Source of the DNA: Tetrastigma voinierianum
Lineage: Eukaryota > Streptophyta > Magnoliopsida > Vitales > Vitaceae
Assembly (NCBI GenBank): GCA_016808115.1
Contig: JAEQBH010004557.1
Span: forward strand, 335,483-399,482
Reading direction: 5' to 3'
Length of the DNA: 64,000 bases
Within the stretch, counting starts at the first letter, position 1, and every line of letters starts with the position of its first letter. Below, in pieces: positions 47,746 through 60,300 of the stretch. Made by a program: the position numbers and the translations under genes. The notes under the pieces are model-generated. The model did not search any database. It saw only the letters and a list, made by a program, of their open reading frames with translations, and had not been told where the DNA came from.

Positions 47746-48129
47746 TTGATGATAAATTCTTCTACCTTGGATTTAATCCTTTTAAGTTCCTTATGGATTT
47801 TTGTTGTTTGTTATTATTTCTCTGAACTAAGTTTAGCTTGCTTCAAAATTTTATGTTCCATTCTGTTAGACAGAACTGGAAAAAAGAAAGGAATAGATGT
47901 TCCACTAATTTGGCCCCAGTTAGATGCATGTAGACTAGCATCTTCAAACTCTTTAAGACGATTTGCATTGAGATCGGATTGTCGTGCGCCGGAGTTCAGC
48001 TACTTTGCGAATGATTTCAGCCGGATAAAGCGCGCGAGACTCTCCTTTGTCTTGGAGGCTGCTTTTATGGAAGAAACGGTATACACCACTTTTGAAAGTG
48101 TGAAAATTTTGGGAAGATTGCCTGGATGA
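47746..48129 (+). other. Unrecognised open frame in the intron
   Basis: A 127-codon plus-strand frame has a more GC-rich second half (47935-48075) that differs from the AT-rich flanks. The first half is hydrophobic (two possible membrane segments within residues 5-50), and the second is rich in R, F and S. No family is recognised. It could be a captured exon fragment or chance. Confidence 0.2.
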
Positions 48130-48479
48130 TCCCAAAGTGGTGTGGTTTCATCATATCTATATCAGTTTGAGTGGTGCCATATAGTAAATGAGCTGAAACA
48201 GGATGTTTTCTGGTAATGGAAAGTTGAAAAACATTAGTTTAGTGGAGTAGAGCAGAAGCGATGGAGGGACTTGTTAGGAAAATTGAGAGAAGTCTCACCA
48301 CTTTAAAAGAGGTCTCACCGCTTTACTGAGGCCAAAGACACTAAACGCTAAAAGAGAATGAAGATTCCACGCGTCATCTCGAATTTTAAAGAGCATTATC
48401 AAATATTCGACAATCACGAACTGGATTTTAAAAACTGGGTTTATTAACTTAGGAAGCATTATAATATAAGATCATGCAT

Positions 48480-49440
48480 AATGTCAAAGGCTATTTTTGC
48501 TTGAACCATTACCTAGTGATGCTTGATTATTGGGTAACTCTTAGTTTTTGAACTACATCTCACAACATCATCCACACACAATCCTGGCAGGTGTGTGGTT
48601 AAACTTCCAGTACTTCACGACCCTTGCAATATATCTAGTATATTAGAATGCTCTGAAGGGAATTGCCCTAAAATTGTTCATGGGGAGCGACCTCACTTCC
48701 ACATTCACATGGAGCGAGTTTATCAATAGTACTCCTATGGCTAAGGTAGCTCCACTCATAGAATATAGATCTCATTGTAGTTAATAACTGCTCATCCTTT
48801 AATCATGCTGCTTCCCCCGGGATATCATTCTTTATCCATAGAGATGGTAGGATGGAGGACCTTTTTTTCTTTTTTATAGTGGATTCTCTCCATATCACAT
48901 ATAACTTTTTATTACCCATTGAACCTGAATTCTATGGATCTCGATCTTTAGGTTGGAGTTCCATCATGGGCGTGGTTCATCAGTTTCAAGTCAGAGGCCA
49001 GAATAGAGCTAAGGCTTGTGGCACAAATCTGAATAGGCCCGTAAGTGGAACCATAAACATTTTGTTTTCTTTTGACTTTTATAGCTACATATTATTTTTA
49101 ATTAGTAAGAATATTAGTTTTAATGTCTATGAAAAAATACTAAATAGTTATTTATAAGAAAAATAATGATTATTAAATAATTGTTTTTTAATAAAATAAA
49201 ATAATATTAGTATGAAAAATAATTTAAAAAAAAAAAATGACTATAATAATTTATTTTATATAATCTCTTAAGAACATAAGAATAAACTATAAGTATTTCA
49301 AAGAAACTTTATTTTTACAAAATATAAAATTCATAATTGTTAATTTGTATTTTTAATATTTTAATGAGAGATCCATTTTTATCTTTGTGGCATATAGAGT
49401 AGTTAGACTAACTTGGGGCTTTGAATTAAAATGGGTGAGA
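48480..49440. other. No recognisable gene
   Basis: AT-rich DNA, with a mixed-composition piece at 48940-49040. It might be the 3' untranslated region and LTR of the copia remnant to its right, but I could not find an LTR pair. Confidence 0.3.
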
Positions 49441-49965
49441 ATTGGCTTTTTGCCGCGTGGCCTGACTGCAGCGGGCTGAATAGGCATTTCTAAGTGATCG
49501 AGCATTACATGATCCACTCTTCTGACTCTGGTAGAGAATTTACCTCTAATGATGCTTGTGTTTGCGACATGTTGTTGCCTTTTTCCGATATAATATCAGT
49601 TATGAGGACTTTTGCAATAGGCGTGGTACTATCTGATGGATCAGAATAATTTGGAATGGAGTCTTTCAACGAGGGAGTATATATGAGTTTTCTTAGCCGA
49701 CACAGCCACCCTCCACTGGCCAGATGCTAATGCAATCATCTCGAGACTCCGTCTTAGATTTGACACGAGAATAGTCTGTTTTGAGACTTCCATAGAAATG
49801 AAATACTGACTATGCTAAATATATATCCACCTAGTTTCTTTGGAGTCATCGAAGGGTATTCAATCGGCATTCTTGTATCCTTTTTAAAACAACGGGGAAA
49901 CCGATAATGTAATCAGGTTCATGGTTCACTTGAGATACCTCATGATTCTCTCGGTAACATGCCGT
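49440..49965 (-). pseudogene. Ty1/copia RNase H and RT-end fragment
   Basis: Reading the minus strand from 49965 down, MRYLK at about 49942-49928 corresponds to the copia phrase RI-RYLK-T. GYKNAD follows at about 49885, for GYSDADW. Near 49795-49720 the bases spell WKSQNR, then a shifted frame with SLEMIALASGQ, corresponding to SWKS-KQ---RST-ESE-IALA---. These are signature parts of copia RNase H. Several stops and frameshifts are present. The same strand carries copia protease and pre-integrase sequence at 56430-57060, perhaps from the same insertion. Confidence 0.55.
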
Positions 49966-50350
49966 GCACAAATCATTTGAGTCTAACTTGGTAAATCACA
50001 TAGTAATCCTGACTTATAAGCTAATAATAGAGCCTAGTGTGATGGCATATTACATAAGCTGCAATGATACTCGCATACTCGGTTTGCTAGCTGCTTGTCA
50101 CCGAGTGTTGTTGAACGATTTTACGAGGATTTGTAGGAGTATGCGGTTTACAATTAAAGTAATTATATTTCTTTCAAACTTCTGTCTGGTGATAATGATA
50201 AAGAAATTTCCTTCGGATCTAGTAATTTTAATACCAAGGATTACTTTGGATTCTCTTTGTTATATAGGTGGCATTGCATGCTTTCTGAGTTGCTTTGGCG
50301 AAAGTTTTGGCGTATATTGACGCGAATGTTTTTTGAAAAATCGCTAGTCA

Positions 50351-51713
50351 TCAACATAAAGACGCTGTAGTGCAAATGTTATTTACATTGTAATAAATAC
50401 ATTTGTCACTTTCATTCACTCCTCGAGGAATTAACCTGCGCCAAAAGGGAAGCCCCTCAATATTAGCCCTCCACTCCATGCTCTCATTTAGCAAACTTTT
50501 GAACGCATTAGCGACCCTCTCTTGGATCTCCTGCTCCCCAAAAAGCCAATCACCATTAATTTTGATCTTGACCAAGGCGTTCTTCCTAAGATGAGCGTTG
50601 GCCATACGATGGAAAAACCCTGTATTTCGGTCTCTCTCTTTCCACCAAAGCTCCCTAGATTTCTGCCTCCCATGAATTTCTTCTAGCAGCACCCACTTCT
50701 TATAAGCCTCTTTAGCCTCCCTCCTTGCCTCACTTTCCTCCGGTATCAGGGTTTCTATCCTCGGAACCACATGATGTCTTGGAACTCATATGCCAAGACT
50801 GTTTCTTGTTATAATCACGATCTTCAACAGTCTCCATTCCTTTGATTAACACTTTGATCTTTTAATTTTCAGAGAGAACAAAGTGGCACCTTCCATGGAC
50901 GAGACACCCCCTTCCACCCGACCTTCAGGCAATTCTAGAACCATCCTCTAGGCAGCCACACATGTTCTCCAACGAAGGGTTGGCCTCTTGGCTTGCGGCT
51001 TGACCCCACACACACATAAACACACACACACCCACACATTCTCTATAATAGAACATGATCGGAAGTGGGTGTAGATCTCGATTGGGATGACAAAATGATC
51101 CATCCGGTCTTGAGTAATCGAATCTATCAAACAAGCTTTGATTATGATTTTGCATACTCCTACTCCATGTAAACTTGCCTCCCAGTAAGGCAAATCCACG
51201 GGGAGTTCAACTCGTCGATAATCTCAAAAAACCTTCTCATAGCCTGATTTAGTCTTCCCAAACTACTCCTTTCATAGGGAAAGCGGATGACATTGAAGTT
51301 TCCTCATGCGAGTCCTTACGGCACCACTAGTAGCCCAGTTCTTCCATGGGAGGTCCTCGCATCCACGGATAAAGGCCGCCAAACCCTTGTGAAAACCCAA
51401 GCAAGACCATCTTCCACATTCTTGAACCTGCACGAGACAGAGAACATGCCCACCTCCTTATCTAGAAGTTCCAAACTTCTTTTATCCCGAACCACGAGCA
51501 CTCCACCTGTCGACCTCGAAGCCCCTCCCAGGGCTTCCGCAACGACACCATGCCTAATCTCTTGATAATACCCTCGGACACTGTTTGGATCTTGAGTGTC
51601 TCTTGAATTAGAATAAGTCGGCCTCTAAGATCTGAAGCCAAAAGCTTTTGTGCTTTGCTCTTGGAGTTGTCATTAATACCCCGAACATTCCAACTAATAA
51701 GCTTCACAATCAT
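50351..51713 (-). pseudogene. L1-type LINE ORF2, endonuclease and linker, RT missing (LINE 2)
   Basis: It starts at 51713 with MIVKLISWNVRGIND, a classic endonuclease start, followed by ILIQETLKIQ. The frame 51501-51316 reads LVVRDKRSLELLDKEVGMF and SVSCRFKNVEDGLAWVF. NVIRFPYERSSLGRL and MRRFFEIIDEL follow at about 51290-51215. The frame 50770-50351 has ARREAKEAYKKW, LLEEIHGRQKSRELWWKERD and RNTGFFHRMANAHLRKN, the linker that comes directly before the RT. The RT domain itself should follow below 50400 but is absent, so this copy is cut at its 3' side. Stops and frame changes are present. Confidence 0.82.
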
Positions 51714-52890
51714 CAGAAAACAGCTCTTGCCCCCCCTTGTTCTTTTTATCTTGCCATTAGAACAACTACCCTTCTCGTAATTGATGGAAAATTCTAGCCT
51801 TTTTAACTCCCTTTTAGATGTAGTTCTCTCCATAGTCTCCTTAGAGTGGATCCTTTCCTTTTTACTTCTCAAATTTTGGAAGAAAAGAACAATATCCCCC
51901 TCCAGCCTTTCATAGAAACCCAGTTTCTTGAATTCTCAAGGAATTTGTTGTTGTTACCTTCCTCCCATGTGTAGTTCACCTTGCAGACAAGCCAAATCCA
52001 ACTCCTCCTCTTGATCTCCTTCCTTTTCAGTCGTTCTTAAACTTTTGCCATTGTCAAAATTAGGGCTTCCATAATACTAAAACACGGGCCTTCATCCACT
52101 TGTGATTTAGCTAGTCCCTCTAACTTATCAAATCAAAGAGTCATCTCGAAAGCTTTGTCTCACTTGATTCTTCCATCACTTGGGTCCCAGAGACGAACAA
52201 CATCATCCACCTCCTCTCTCTCTTTCGGAATAACCGCCCGACATGTGAAGATCCCCTCTCAGTCGAGTGGACTAGAACCCCACGGCTAGCGGACCTTCTC
52301 AATAGCTGAATTAGGCAACGATAGGAGAGGAAGAAGGAGGAAGCAGGGGGTTTTGAAGGGTGGCTTTCAGGTTTCTTACCGTCTAGAGATCGAGAAGGTG
52401 GCGCGGCTTGGTGGCCTACTCAGACCTGATGACCGTTCCATCTTCATCCCGGTGCGAGAGCACCATCCCTTGGCGGTTCCTCCTTCAGTCCCTCTTCTTG
52501 TTGGGGCTTGGAGAAGTCTGGCCTCCCAGGGCTTGGTCCTCCTCAATTCACTTTCGCTGTAGGCCTTGCTATTTGGATTAGCCAGGCGAAGCGATTCACC
52601 CTTCTCCGTTTGGCACTCTTTATTGCGATGGAAGGAGTGGAGTTCCTCCATTCATCAGGCCGGGTTCTGGTGTAATGAGCAGGTCTTGGACCCCAGTGCA
52701 GGCTTGACTGATGAATGGGTGGCTTGAGATCTGATCTACGTTTCATGGATGACAATATTGCTTTTCTTTCAATGACCTCTTCCTCTGAGGCATGAAACGC
52801 ACGAGTTGTGGAGCCACCAAACCCTTCTTCATGTATTAGCCGCGTGAAGTCCATCCTGCCTCACCCTCCTTGCAAGAAAGGGCGGATTGT
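51714..52890 (-). pseudogene. ORF1 region of LINE 2
   Basis: The frame that enters ORF2 from 51872 is basic (RSKKERIHSKETMERT, then SKRELKRLEFSINYEKG) and matches the basic end that I know from plant L1 ORF1 proteins. Further upstream, minus-strand frames 52651-52376 and 52854-52543 are open but not recognised. No DUF4283 or zinc knuckle could be read. Confidence 0.5.
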
Positions 52891-52894
52891 AACC

Positions 52895-53705
52895 AAGGAA
52901 CAAAATATCGATGATGGACCTGTCGGTGCTGCCGGATTTTTCACCGGATATATGGAAGAATGATGGTGGATATTTTGGCGAAAATATCGATGAGCAAGTT
53001 AGCGAAATCATTTCCGGGTGCGAAATAACGTTTGAACTATAAAAAGGCGTAAATAAGCGAATATCTGACTTGTTGAAGGCAGTGAATTTCAGTTTATCGT
53101 TTAATGGAAATTTACATTCACCATTGATCCGTTTAAGAGCCAGAATGAAGGCCGGGTGGCGACTCCATTATTATCACGAGTGAAGGATCACATTTTAGGT
53201 GACAAATATTAATAAAACGAGATCATAAATATTGGAGATAAATCGCGAAGAAAAATAAATTTGAGAGTTAAAGTAAGACTTGGATATTGTATAGAATAAA
53301 GTTTATAAGTGTGTGTGATTTTTTAAGAATGTTTTATAAATTTTGAGGTCAAAATAGTCATTGGATTGTCGAAAAATCATGTGATTTGAAATTTCTATAT
53401 TTGTTAACTGGATTTGATTTGATCGAAATAAGTAAGAATGTTGCAAATCTTACTGCGATATTTACCGATATATCTCCGATGTTTTCGCGATATTTTTTGA
53501 AATTCTTTGCACATGCGTGGTGGGGATAAAGTCATAGAAGTTGGTTGAAATATCAAAGGAATTTCCGAATATTTACCGGCGATTTTCAATTTTACCGTTA
53601 CACGGCGGCCAGACTATCGGTTAATATATCTATTCAGGCCGCCAGGATAACGGAAATATTCGATAAAAAAACCGAAATTTTGTTCATGATTGCCGGCTTT
53701 CGCAT
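52895..53705. repeat. CGATAT-rich dispersed repeat, copy 2
   Basis: ATATCGATGATGG-type words at the left (52897-53000), and ATATTTACCGATATATC, TTTTCGCGATATTTT and CCGGCGATTTTC words at 53450-53590, resemble copies 1 and 3. It may be one element of about 800 bases with AAGGAACAAAATATCG as its left end. No coding frame is seen. Confidence 0.4.
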
Positions 53706-56420
53706 AGGCCCGGAAGAACCTCCACGGGGGTAAGTGTTTTAAGAAACCATCACCCATTGTCAGCTATTAAAAACCTCTTTGTGATTTTCAGCCAGTTTAA
53801 AGCTCAGTAAAATAATGGCCCATTGATCAGGCATAAATCTGGTTTCTCTATCGATAGCCAAAAAAACATCTCGGCATCTATCTTTGACGTACACAATTCT
53901 GAGAGGTGAAGCCCAGGAAGCCTGAGTCATCACCAGGCGGGTTTCCTCAGGAACTCAGGTCGAAGGGCTTGCTCCTCACATTAGGTAACCTGAAACCTAA
54001 CCTACAGGGATGGAGGTGAGTAGGCTCTTTCTCCTTTCTCCCAAGACTCATGGTTGCTTCTCACCTCAGTCCAGGCTCTAGCAAAGATTCCCATCCACAT
54101 GTCTGTGACCCCCAGTTTGTACCAATCCCCAAGAATCTCCTAGCTCCATCCTCCACCTTTCACTCCATTACAAAAGTCTAACAGGAAGAAAGCCAGCCGA
54201 AGCTGCACCGTTCCACTAGACAATATTCCATCGAAGGTTTGCAGTTTCGCTACTCGTCTATCTCCACCGAGCTTTGTCCTCCACATGAGATCGGTTTTTG
54301 AAGAGCCTGACAAAGGATCGACCATCTTTCTCCTCCGACCGCCAGCACCAGAAAAGCGACCTTCCAGTCTCTGCCGGCTGTCTCGGGACATCCTCTTTGG
54401 CTCTTGTCCTCCCGTGCCCATTGAAAGTCCATGACCAGCTTGCCATAACTCTCCATCGACTTCATTCTTCTCGCAGCCTCTTACAGAAATGGAGAAAGAC
54501 ACCTGGGGCGTCATAAGAAGCCTTGACTACGACCGGGGGACCACCGCCGAGTTATCTCCTTGACAAGACGTCAAATCATCTTCTCCTTTTACCAGCCACA
54601 GGAGTCGCGCATTGCATTTCTCGATCCAGCTGGAGCTTCTTTCGACTCTCTAGGGAAAAAACCACAAGACTTTTTTTGATCCCATGCCACTTGCAGAGAA
54701 AAATTTCTTCCGCCCTACTCATACGGTACCTCAGGTAAGGCATCCTCCTTTTGTGGCCTATAACTCTATGAGGGTTTTTGGCTTCAGCCAAGCCTTTAGG
54801 CCCCTCTCTTTGCTTCATCTCGCCCGATTACCGCCTTCGTCTCTTAAAATATCTTTGGCGTTCAATCGTCTCCTTTGGCGATTCAGTGTCTCAGGCTCTC
54901 AGCACCATTTCCTACTAATAATGTTTGTTATTTTTTGGGGAGATTTATCTTCCGAAATAACTAAAACGTCAAAACTTATCATAGAATCAGCGGGATTTTC
55001 CTGAAATTTCAGCATTCTTAGTGATGAAGCGACAAATTCTCATTAGGAACTTTTTTGAGAGGGAGTTGACGGTTGAAGTGCGGCGGGGATCTGAGTGGGG
55101 CGATAATGATGGTTGTGGCATTTTCAGCATGAAGGTACCATTGAAATTTTTTTGACCGAGGTCGCGTGTGCGAGGATGAGGAAAACCGGAAGAAGAGGGA
55201 GAGAGATGAAAGGAGGATCAAGTCTGAAAGGGGAGGTTTTGAGGGTGTTAACTCACAGCACATGGATGATTTATTAAACGAGGGGAAGGTGGGTTCTTAT
55301 TAACTTGAAAGTACGAGTATATTTTATGTTTGAATTAAATCTGTTGAGTATGTTTTTAAGCAAATATCAATAGCCACTTTGTTGTCCACGAGTAGTAAAA
55401 TATCAAATATTGCTATATTCGGGATATGATATTAAATATTAGTTTAGTTATAACATTATTAACTTAACAAGGTATTAGATGAAAGATTATATTAATAATA
55501 GGTGGCATTATTGAAATTAATTTAAAGTAGGTTTGAGAGATAAAGAACTAATTACTTTTAAAATTAATATCTAACTTACTTATATTCATTATCAATATTA
55601 CATCAATTAGTACATATATTAGTATGAGTAAAATAAAATTAAGTCAAAGTTTTAAAATAAAATAATTTACAATTAATTAAACTAGTATTTTTATTTTTAT
55701 GTACTTTCAGGCACCCAATTAGAAAATTTTTGCCAAATACATAGTGTCAATTTGGCAATAAGTATGTTATAATTTTTGTAAATTCTTTTTAGTGAATGTT
55801 TATAGTTATTTAAATAGTATTAAATATAAAATAATTTTGTATCACTTAATTGCACATGTATGAATATGATTTTATATGGTGCTGGAGGCTCTATAATTTG
55901 GTGTTTTTGTGAATTTGCGTCTCCACGGTAGATCTGGCCAGATCAATCGAGGATAATCGTCTCGGGACCCTCAGGTCGAGTGGTTGATGCAGAGTGACTT
56001 TGAACCATGGGGAGGAAGGAGGAGAAGAAGGAGAGGAAGAGAAGGTAATTCCATCATCTTCTGTAACATTGCTTTGTTGGCTCAAGAGTCCATCTTCTTT
56101 CTTCTTCTCGTTTGAATTTGTCAAGAAAAGCCGAAGAGATCTTTGTTGTAGGGTAGAGATGGGAGAAGGGAGAAGGAGAGGGAGAAGGAGGGGAGGAAGG
56201 AGGGAGAAGAAAGAAGAAGGAAGAGGTTCACGAAAAAATACCTTAAGGTTTGCAAAACGAAAATCCTCCCTAGCCTGTGCAAGAGAAGAGAAGAAGAAAA
56301 AACCCAAAAAAGGCAGGAATGTTGCAAAAGAATTACAGAAGAAAATAAGCATAAATAAGAGTATAAAAAATTTAATTATATTAAATAGAAATATATATAT
56401 GTAATATAGGTGCGACTTAG
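53705..56420. other. Unassigned intronic DNA, including a purine-rich tract
   Basis: 53900-55010 is mixed in composition with several overlapping frames of 60-124 codons on both strands, none recognised. 55270-55900 is AT-rich. 56000-56225 is a GGA/GAA-rich tract whose frames (for example 55994-56404 and 55891-56433) are low-complexity products of the repeat. Confidence 0.4.
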
Positions 56421-56424
56421 GAAA

Positions 56425-57076
56425 AAGGCACATGCCTTAAGTGCGGCAAGGCTCCAATAGGCCTTTGCGCCTTAGAGTGCTTTGCTCCTTTCATAACTAT
56501 GATTCTAACTATTGATTTATGAGGGATCTTGGTAATTTTTGTTTGACTACAATATTCACATTTTTCAAAATCATTTAAAGATAATTTAGGAATCATGTCT
56601 AAATTGCTCATATTTTTTTATTAAGCGTTTGTTAACATGACAGTCTTGCATGCCAATATTAAAGAACGCAACATGTAAGTAGAAAAGACAATTTTATTAG
56701 CATCAACATTCAATTTGAACATTCCATCAGTAGCATACCCTTTCCCCACAAATACATTATTCTTAGTAAGGGTATACAAATCAATCCCAAGGGTTTGAGT
56801 AAATCCAGCCTTATTAAGAAGGTAGCCTGAAACCAAATTTTTTCTCATCTCTGGAGTATGTAGAACATCCTTAAGGATGGCAATCTTTCCAAAGGTAAAC
56901 TTCAGTTCCACCTCACCAGTACCAACAACTTTTGTGGAGTGGGAATCACCCAACAACACTTTCTTGTCCTCAACGTCAAAATAGGTCTTAAATAAGCGCG
57001 ATCTGGCGGAGACATGGCGGCGCTTTGTGTCTACGCCCTTCGAGGGATCTACTAGAAATATTGAAGTTTTGTTCAT
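56425..57076 (-). pseudogene. Ty1/copia protease end and GAG-pre-integrase fragment
   Basis: The frame 57076-56621 reads ARSRLFKTYFDVEDKKVLLG, DSHSTKVVGTGEVELKFTFG, KIAILKDVLHTPEMRKNLVS, and later KNNVFVGKGYATDGMFKLNV. This is the copia segment that follows the DSGA protease motif. The DSG itself is replaced by DTKRRH, so the protease would be dead. A second frame, 56611-56417, reads MSNLDMIPKLSLNDFEKCEY, then CSQTKITKIPHKS. That is the GAG_pre-integrase region with its CX2C zinc-binding pair. Integrase core and RT do not follow. Confidence 0.8.
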
Positions 57077-57298
57077 GTAGCAGCCAAAAATTTGCTCTTA
57101 CGATCAGTGCTGAGCAAACGGCGCTGTTCAAACAATCACAGGCCCGAGTGGCAAGCGTTACATTTATAGCAAGCAAACTATGCTATCATCGTTCACTTGG
57201 AGGTTCATGACCGTTTTGATTTCAAGAACATACTTTGATTTCTCTAAGTGTTTGGTTTACCAGATTCTAGTTTCTTATATTTTTCCATCGGTTTCAGA

Positions 57299-57392
57299 AC
57301 AGCGAGGAAGTGTGGATTCAGTTCTTGCTGTATTGTTTGATACAGCCAACCGCTGTTTTGATCTTGTTTACGGGGTTCTACTCCACTCAATA
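57299..57392 (+). pseudogene. Possible second exon of the TraB-like gene
   Basis: TTTTCCATCGGTTTCAG ending at 57298 is a good splice acceptor, and GGTGAGC at 57392-57398 looks like a donor. The phase fits exon 1. The reading NSEEVWIQFLLYCLIQPTAV has the pattern of the next TraB segment (E--REV--VI--LKP--VFLELC), but only a few residues agree, so this is tentative. Confidence 0.3.
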
Positions 57393-57399
57393 CGGTGAG

Positions 57400-60300
57400 C
57401 AATCAAAGCTTCCGAAAATTCTATTAGTTTTGTGCCTAGTGTTTTTTGAAATCCTTCCAAGCCAGGAGGTAACATCAATTCTTTGCTTTCAACTTGAAAT
57501 TAATTCATCAGGGCACCACCTTTAGAGATGATCTCATGACGATGCACATGAAAAGCGATGAGCTATCCTGGATTTTTCACCCAGAATCATAAATGTTACA
57601 GTAGTGACACAGATTACATATTTTGTGTGTAAACTTCCTCAATGTCACTGTATTTTTCATACAATTCCCAGTTTTTCAATTTTGTGGTTTTTTGTTAGCA
57701 CTATGAAGATTTGTGCCTTATGGGTCATCAAAACAAACCATTCAAAATCATAATTTTTGCAAAGAAAATACATTCTAGGCCAGTGGCATTCTCTTTGGTT
57801 TGGGTCTTGAATGAGTCTTAACGGGAAATGAAGTTTTCAGGAGGGAGTTGAAACTTACCGAAACCAACTATTATTTTGCTCAGTTGAGAAGCATGTTTGT
57901 TTCATTAGTTTGATAAGGGCACGTAAGCAAAAAGTTTTGTTAAGATTTAGATGAAAATGTACTCGATAAGAATATCTTAAGTATTTGAACAAATTTGGGA
58001 AAAAAAGAAAGAAAAAGGTAAATGTTTTAAAATTTCTTTGGGTTAGTCGCGGACTAGTGACACTCTTCTTAGGCGTTTCTTGTTTCTACTAAGGATTTAT
58101 ATACGGCTCAGGATTCAACACAGCCCACATGAGTCTTGGATACAAAGAAGCCCTTTAGAATCTCATATATCATGAGCTTCTTTTGCTAAAGGAAAAGCGC
58201 TGCACTACACTCTTTGGAACTGTTGCTTGAAATAGAAAGTGTGTGAAAATTTTTTTGAGAAGAAATTTTTGGGGTGGAATCTACTGAAAGTGGTATGGGT
58301 TTCTCACAATAACTTTCTGTATGATCCCAGGAGGAGTCACACTCTGTTTATAACATTACAAAAAAAAGTTAGATTTTCCTGCAGTTAAATACTTATGTGA
58401 GTTTAGTGGAAATCAAACCCAGAAAGCGTGGGCAGAGCTTTGTTTAAAATCGAAGCAAATCCTCATGCTTACTTGGTAAAACTAATAATATTAAAATCTC
58501 TTGCAGCAGTTTTTAAAAAAGATAATTCAGTATCATATAAAATTTTAAAATTCAAAATATTAACACATTCTGCAATAGTGTTTGTTTGCCATGGTTTGCT
58601 CATTATCATGATATAGGTAAAATCCTTGCCTGAGTTACTTCTTGGAAAAAAACTAACTCTTTTAGGTAAGCTTCAAGAATACCATGCTGTGCTTTGTTAG
58701 AGACTGGCACACTCCTCTACCAAAGAGGAGTTGGACTTGAATAGAACAATTACATTCTTTGCCAGACGTTGGTGTTGGACTAAGTGTGCATTATTTAAAT
58801 AACGCTTTGAATGATTGTTGTGAAACACCCAAGCTCCTCAAAGGCATGCTATATGACTCTGAAATAGTTTCGTCTTTGACAGCACCGTTAAACTTGGACT
58901 CTTCATCCTACAAATATCATTGCCCCCTAGCATCTTTTGGTGTGGCTTTATAGAATAAAGCTCTGGAAGCAAGTACTCAAGGATGTATCCACACTAGTTG
59001 TTGTCGCTTCTACCAGCTTGCCATTTCGGACCCAGTTTTTATAAAAACCTGTTTCAATCAAATTTACCACTTTCTCTGTTTACTCTGATGTCTTCCACCA
59101 TCTATACACCACTCTAAAGGATTTAGAAGGGGACTTGTAAACTTCAATAGGTGATTTGATGAACATCATCATTTGAGCCGAAACACGTACTTACCCCAGT
59201 TGATCTTTTGGCAGAAAACCTCCATTACATACATAGATTCTGATTACCTATAAAAGGCGCCTTAAACCATATAAAAATCAATTCGAATACTTATGTTGAC
59301 ACACGCTACGTTAGACCCAAACTACATAGTTTTCCCAAATTGATCTTTAATAAAAACCTCAAACATACATACCAAACATCGATTTTACCTATGAAAGCCT
59401 TAAACACTTATAAAAAGAATCGATTCGTATGGGTTCCTCTTTACGCATACCCAGAATAGAAGTATTATCGCGATAATAATGAAACATCCACCCTTCTCAT
59501 CTATTCCACACTGAATGCGTCAGCCAACTTTTACCTTTGATGGATACTTCTATTAACATTTAGAAAACTAATTCAGGAGTCCTCTTCCGATGGGTCTTTT
59601 ATGAAATTTGTTATCCTTCTTTGAGAATGATTGTGCATTGTTCTTCCTTACTGTTTTTGTTAAATTCTTTCATCTTTGTCTTTTGGGAATCTGTGCAGAA
59701 GTACAGCTGCTGTCGTTACTTGAACTAAAGGTGTTCCATATCTTTTTAAAATAAGCCAAGGCGATGTTTCCCTTTTAAACTCAGTAAACTTGATTGATTG
59801 GTAGATCTGATCGCAAGTTAACTACCTGCTTCTATTTATTTAGTTTTATTTTATTTTGTATTTATTTTTGTGTGTGTTCATGTGTTCCATTCATCTGAGA
59901 GTTTGCCATTTTTTATGTGATTAAACTGATCATAGGCTGTTTTTCTTGAATTTATGCAAGTCAGTGTGATCCGCGAAAATCCTCAGAGTTTAAAGTTTGT
60001 GAACACTATCTCTTGTATTCTTGACTGTTTCCATTTGCTGGTGTGATGATTGAACTCATTCCATTACCATTCTGGATCATCTCTCAGCTGTGGTCTACTA
60101 GCTGGCCTGAATATTAACTGGATATTAGTTGTCTTGGCCCATTCATATTTCACGCCCCGCTCAACTTACATCTTTCCTAAGATGGTACATTATTAATGAA
60201 CTCTTTTCCACCGACCTTTTTGACCCCAGGAACATCCATATCACTTGGATCTGTTTTTTGTCCCACAAAATAGTACTTTTTAAAAAATATATATATATAT

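Noticed and set aside
54140..55010. Cluster of frames of 60-124 codons considered as a gene
   Set aside because: Frames overlap on both strands and none shows a motif or splice pattern that I can defend.
55891..56433. 180-codon minus frame and 136-codon plus frame over the same bases
   Set aside because: Both arise from the GGA/GAA purine tract and have low-complexity composition.
58759..58953. 64-codon plus-strand frame as the missing TraB exon
   Set aside because: Its reading (NALNDCCETPKLLKGM and so on) does not match the missing MGEM/WFLAK region, and no acceptor is evident.
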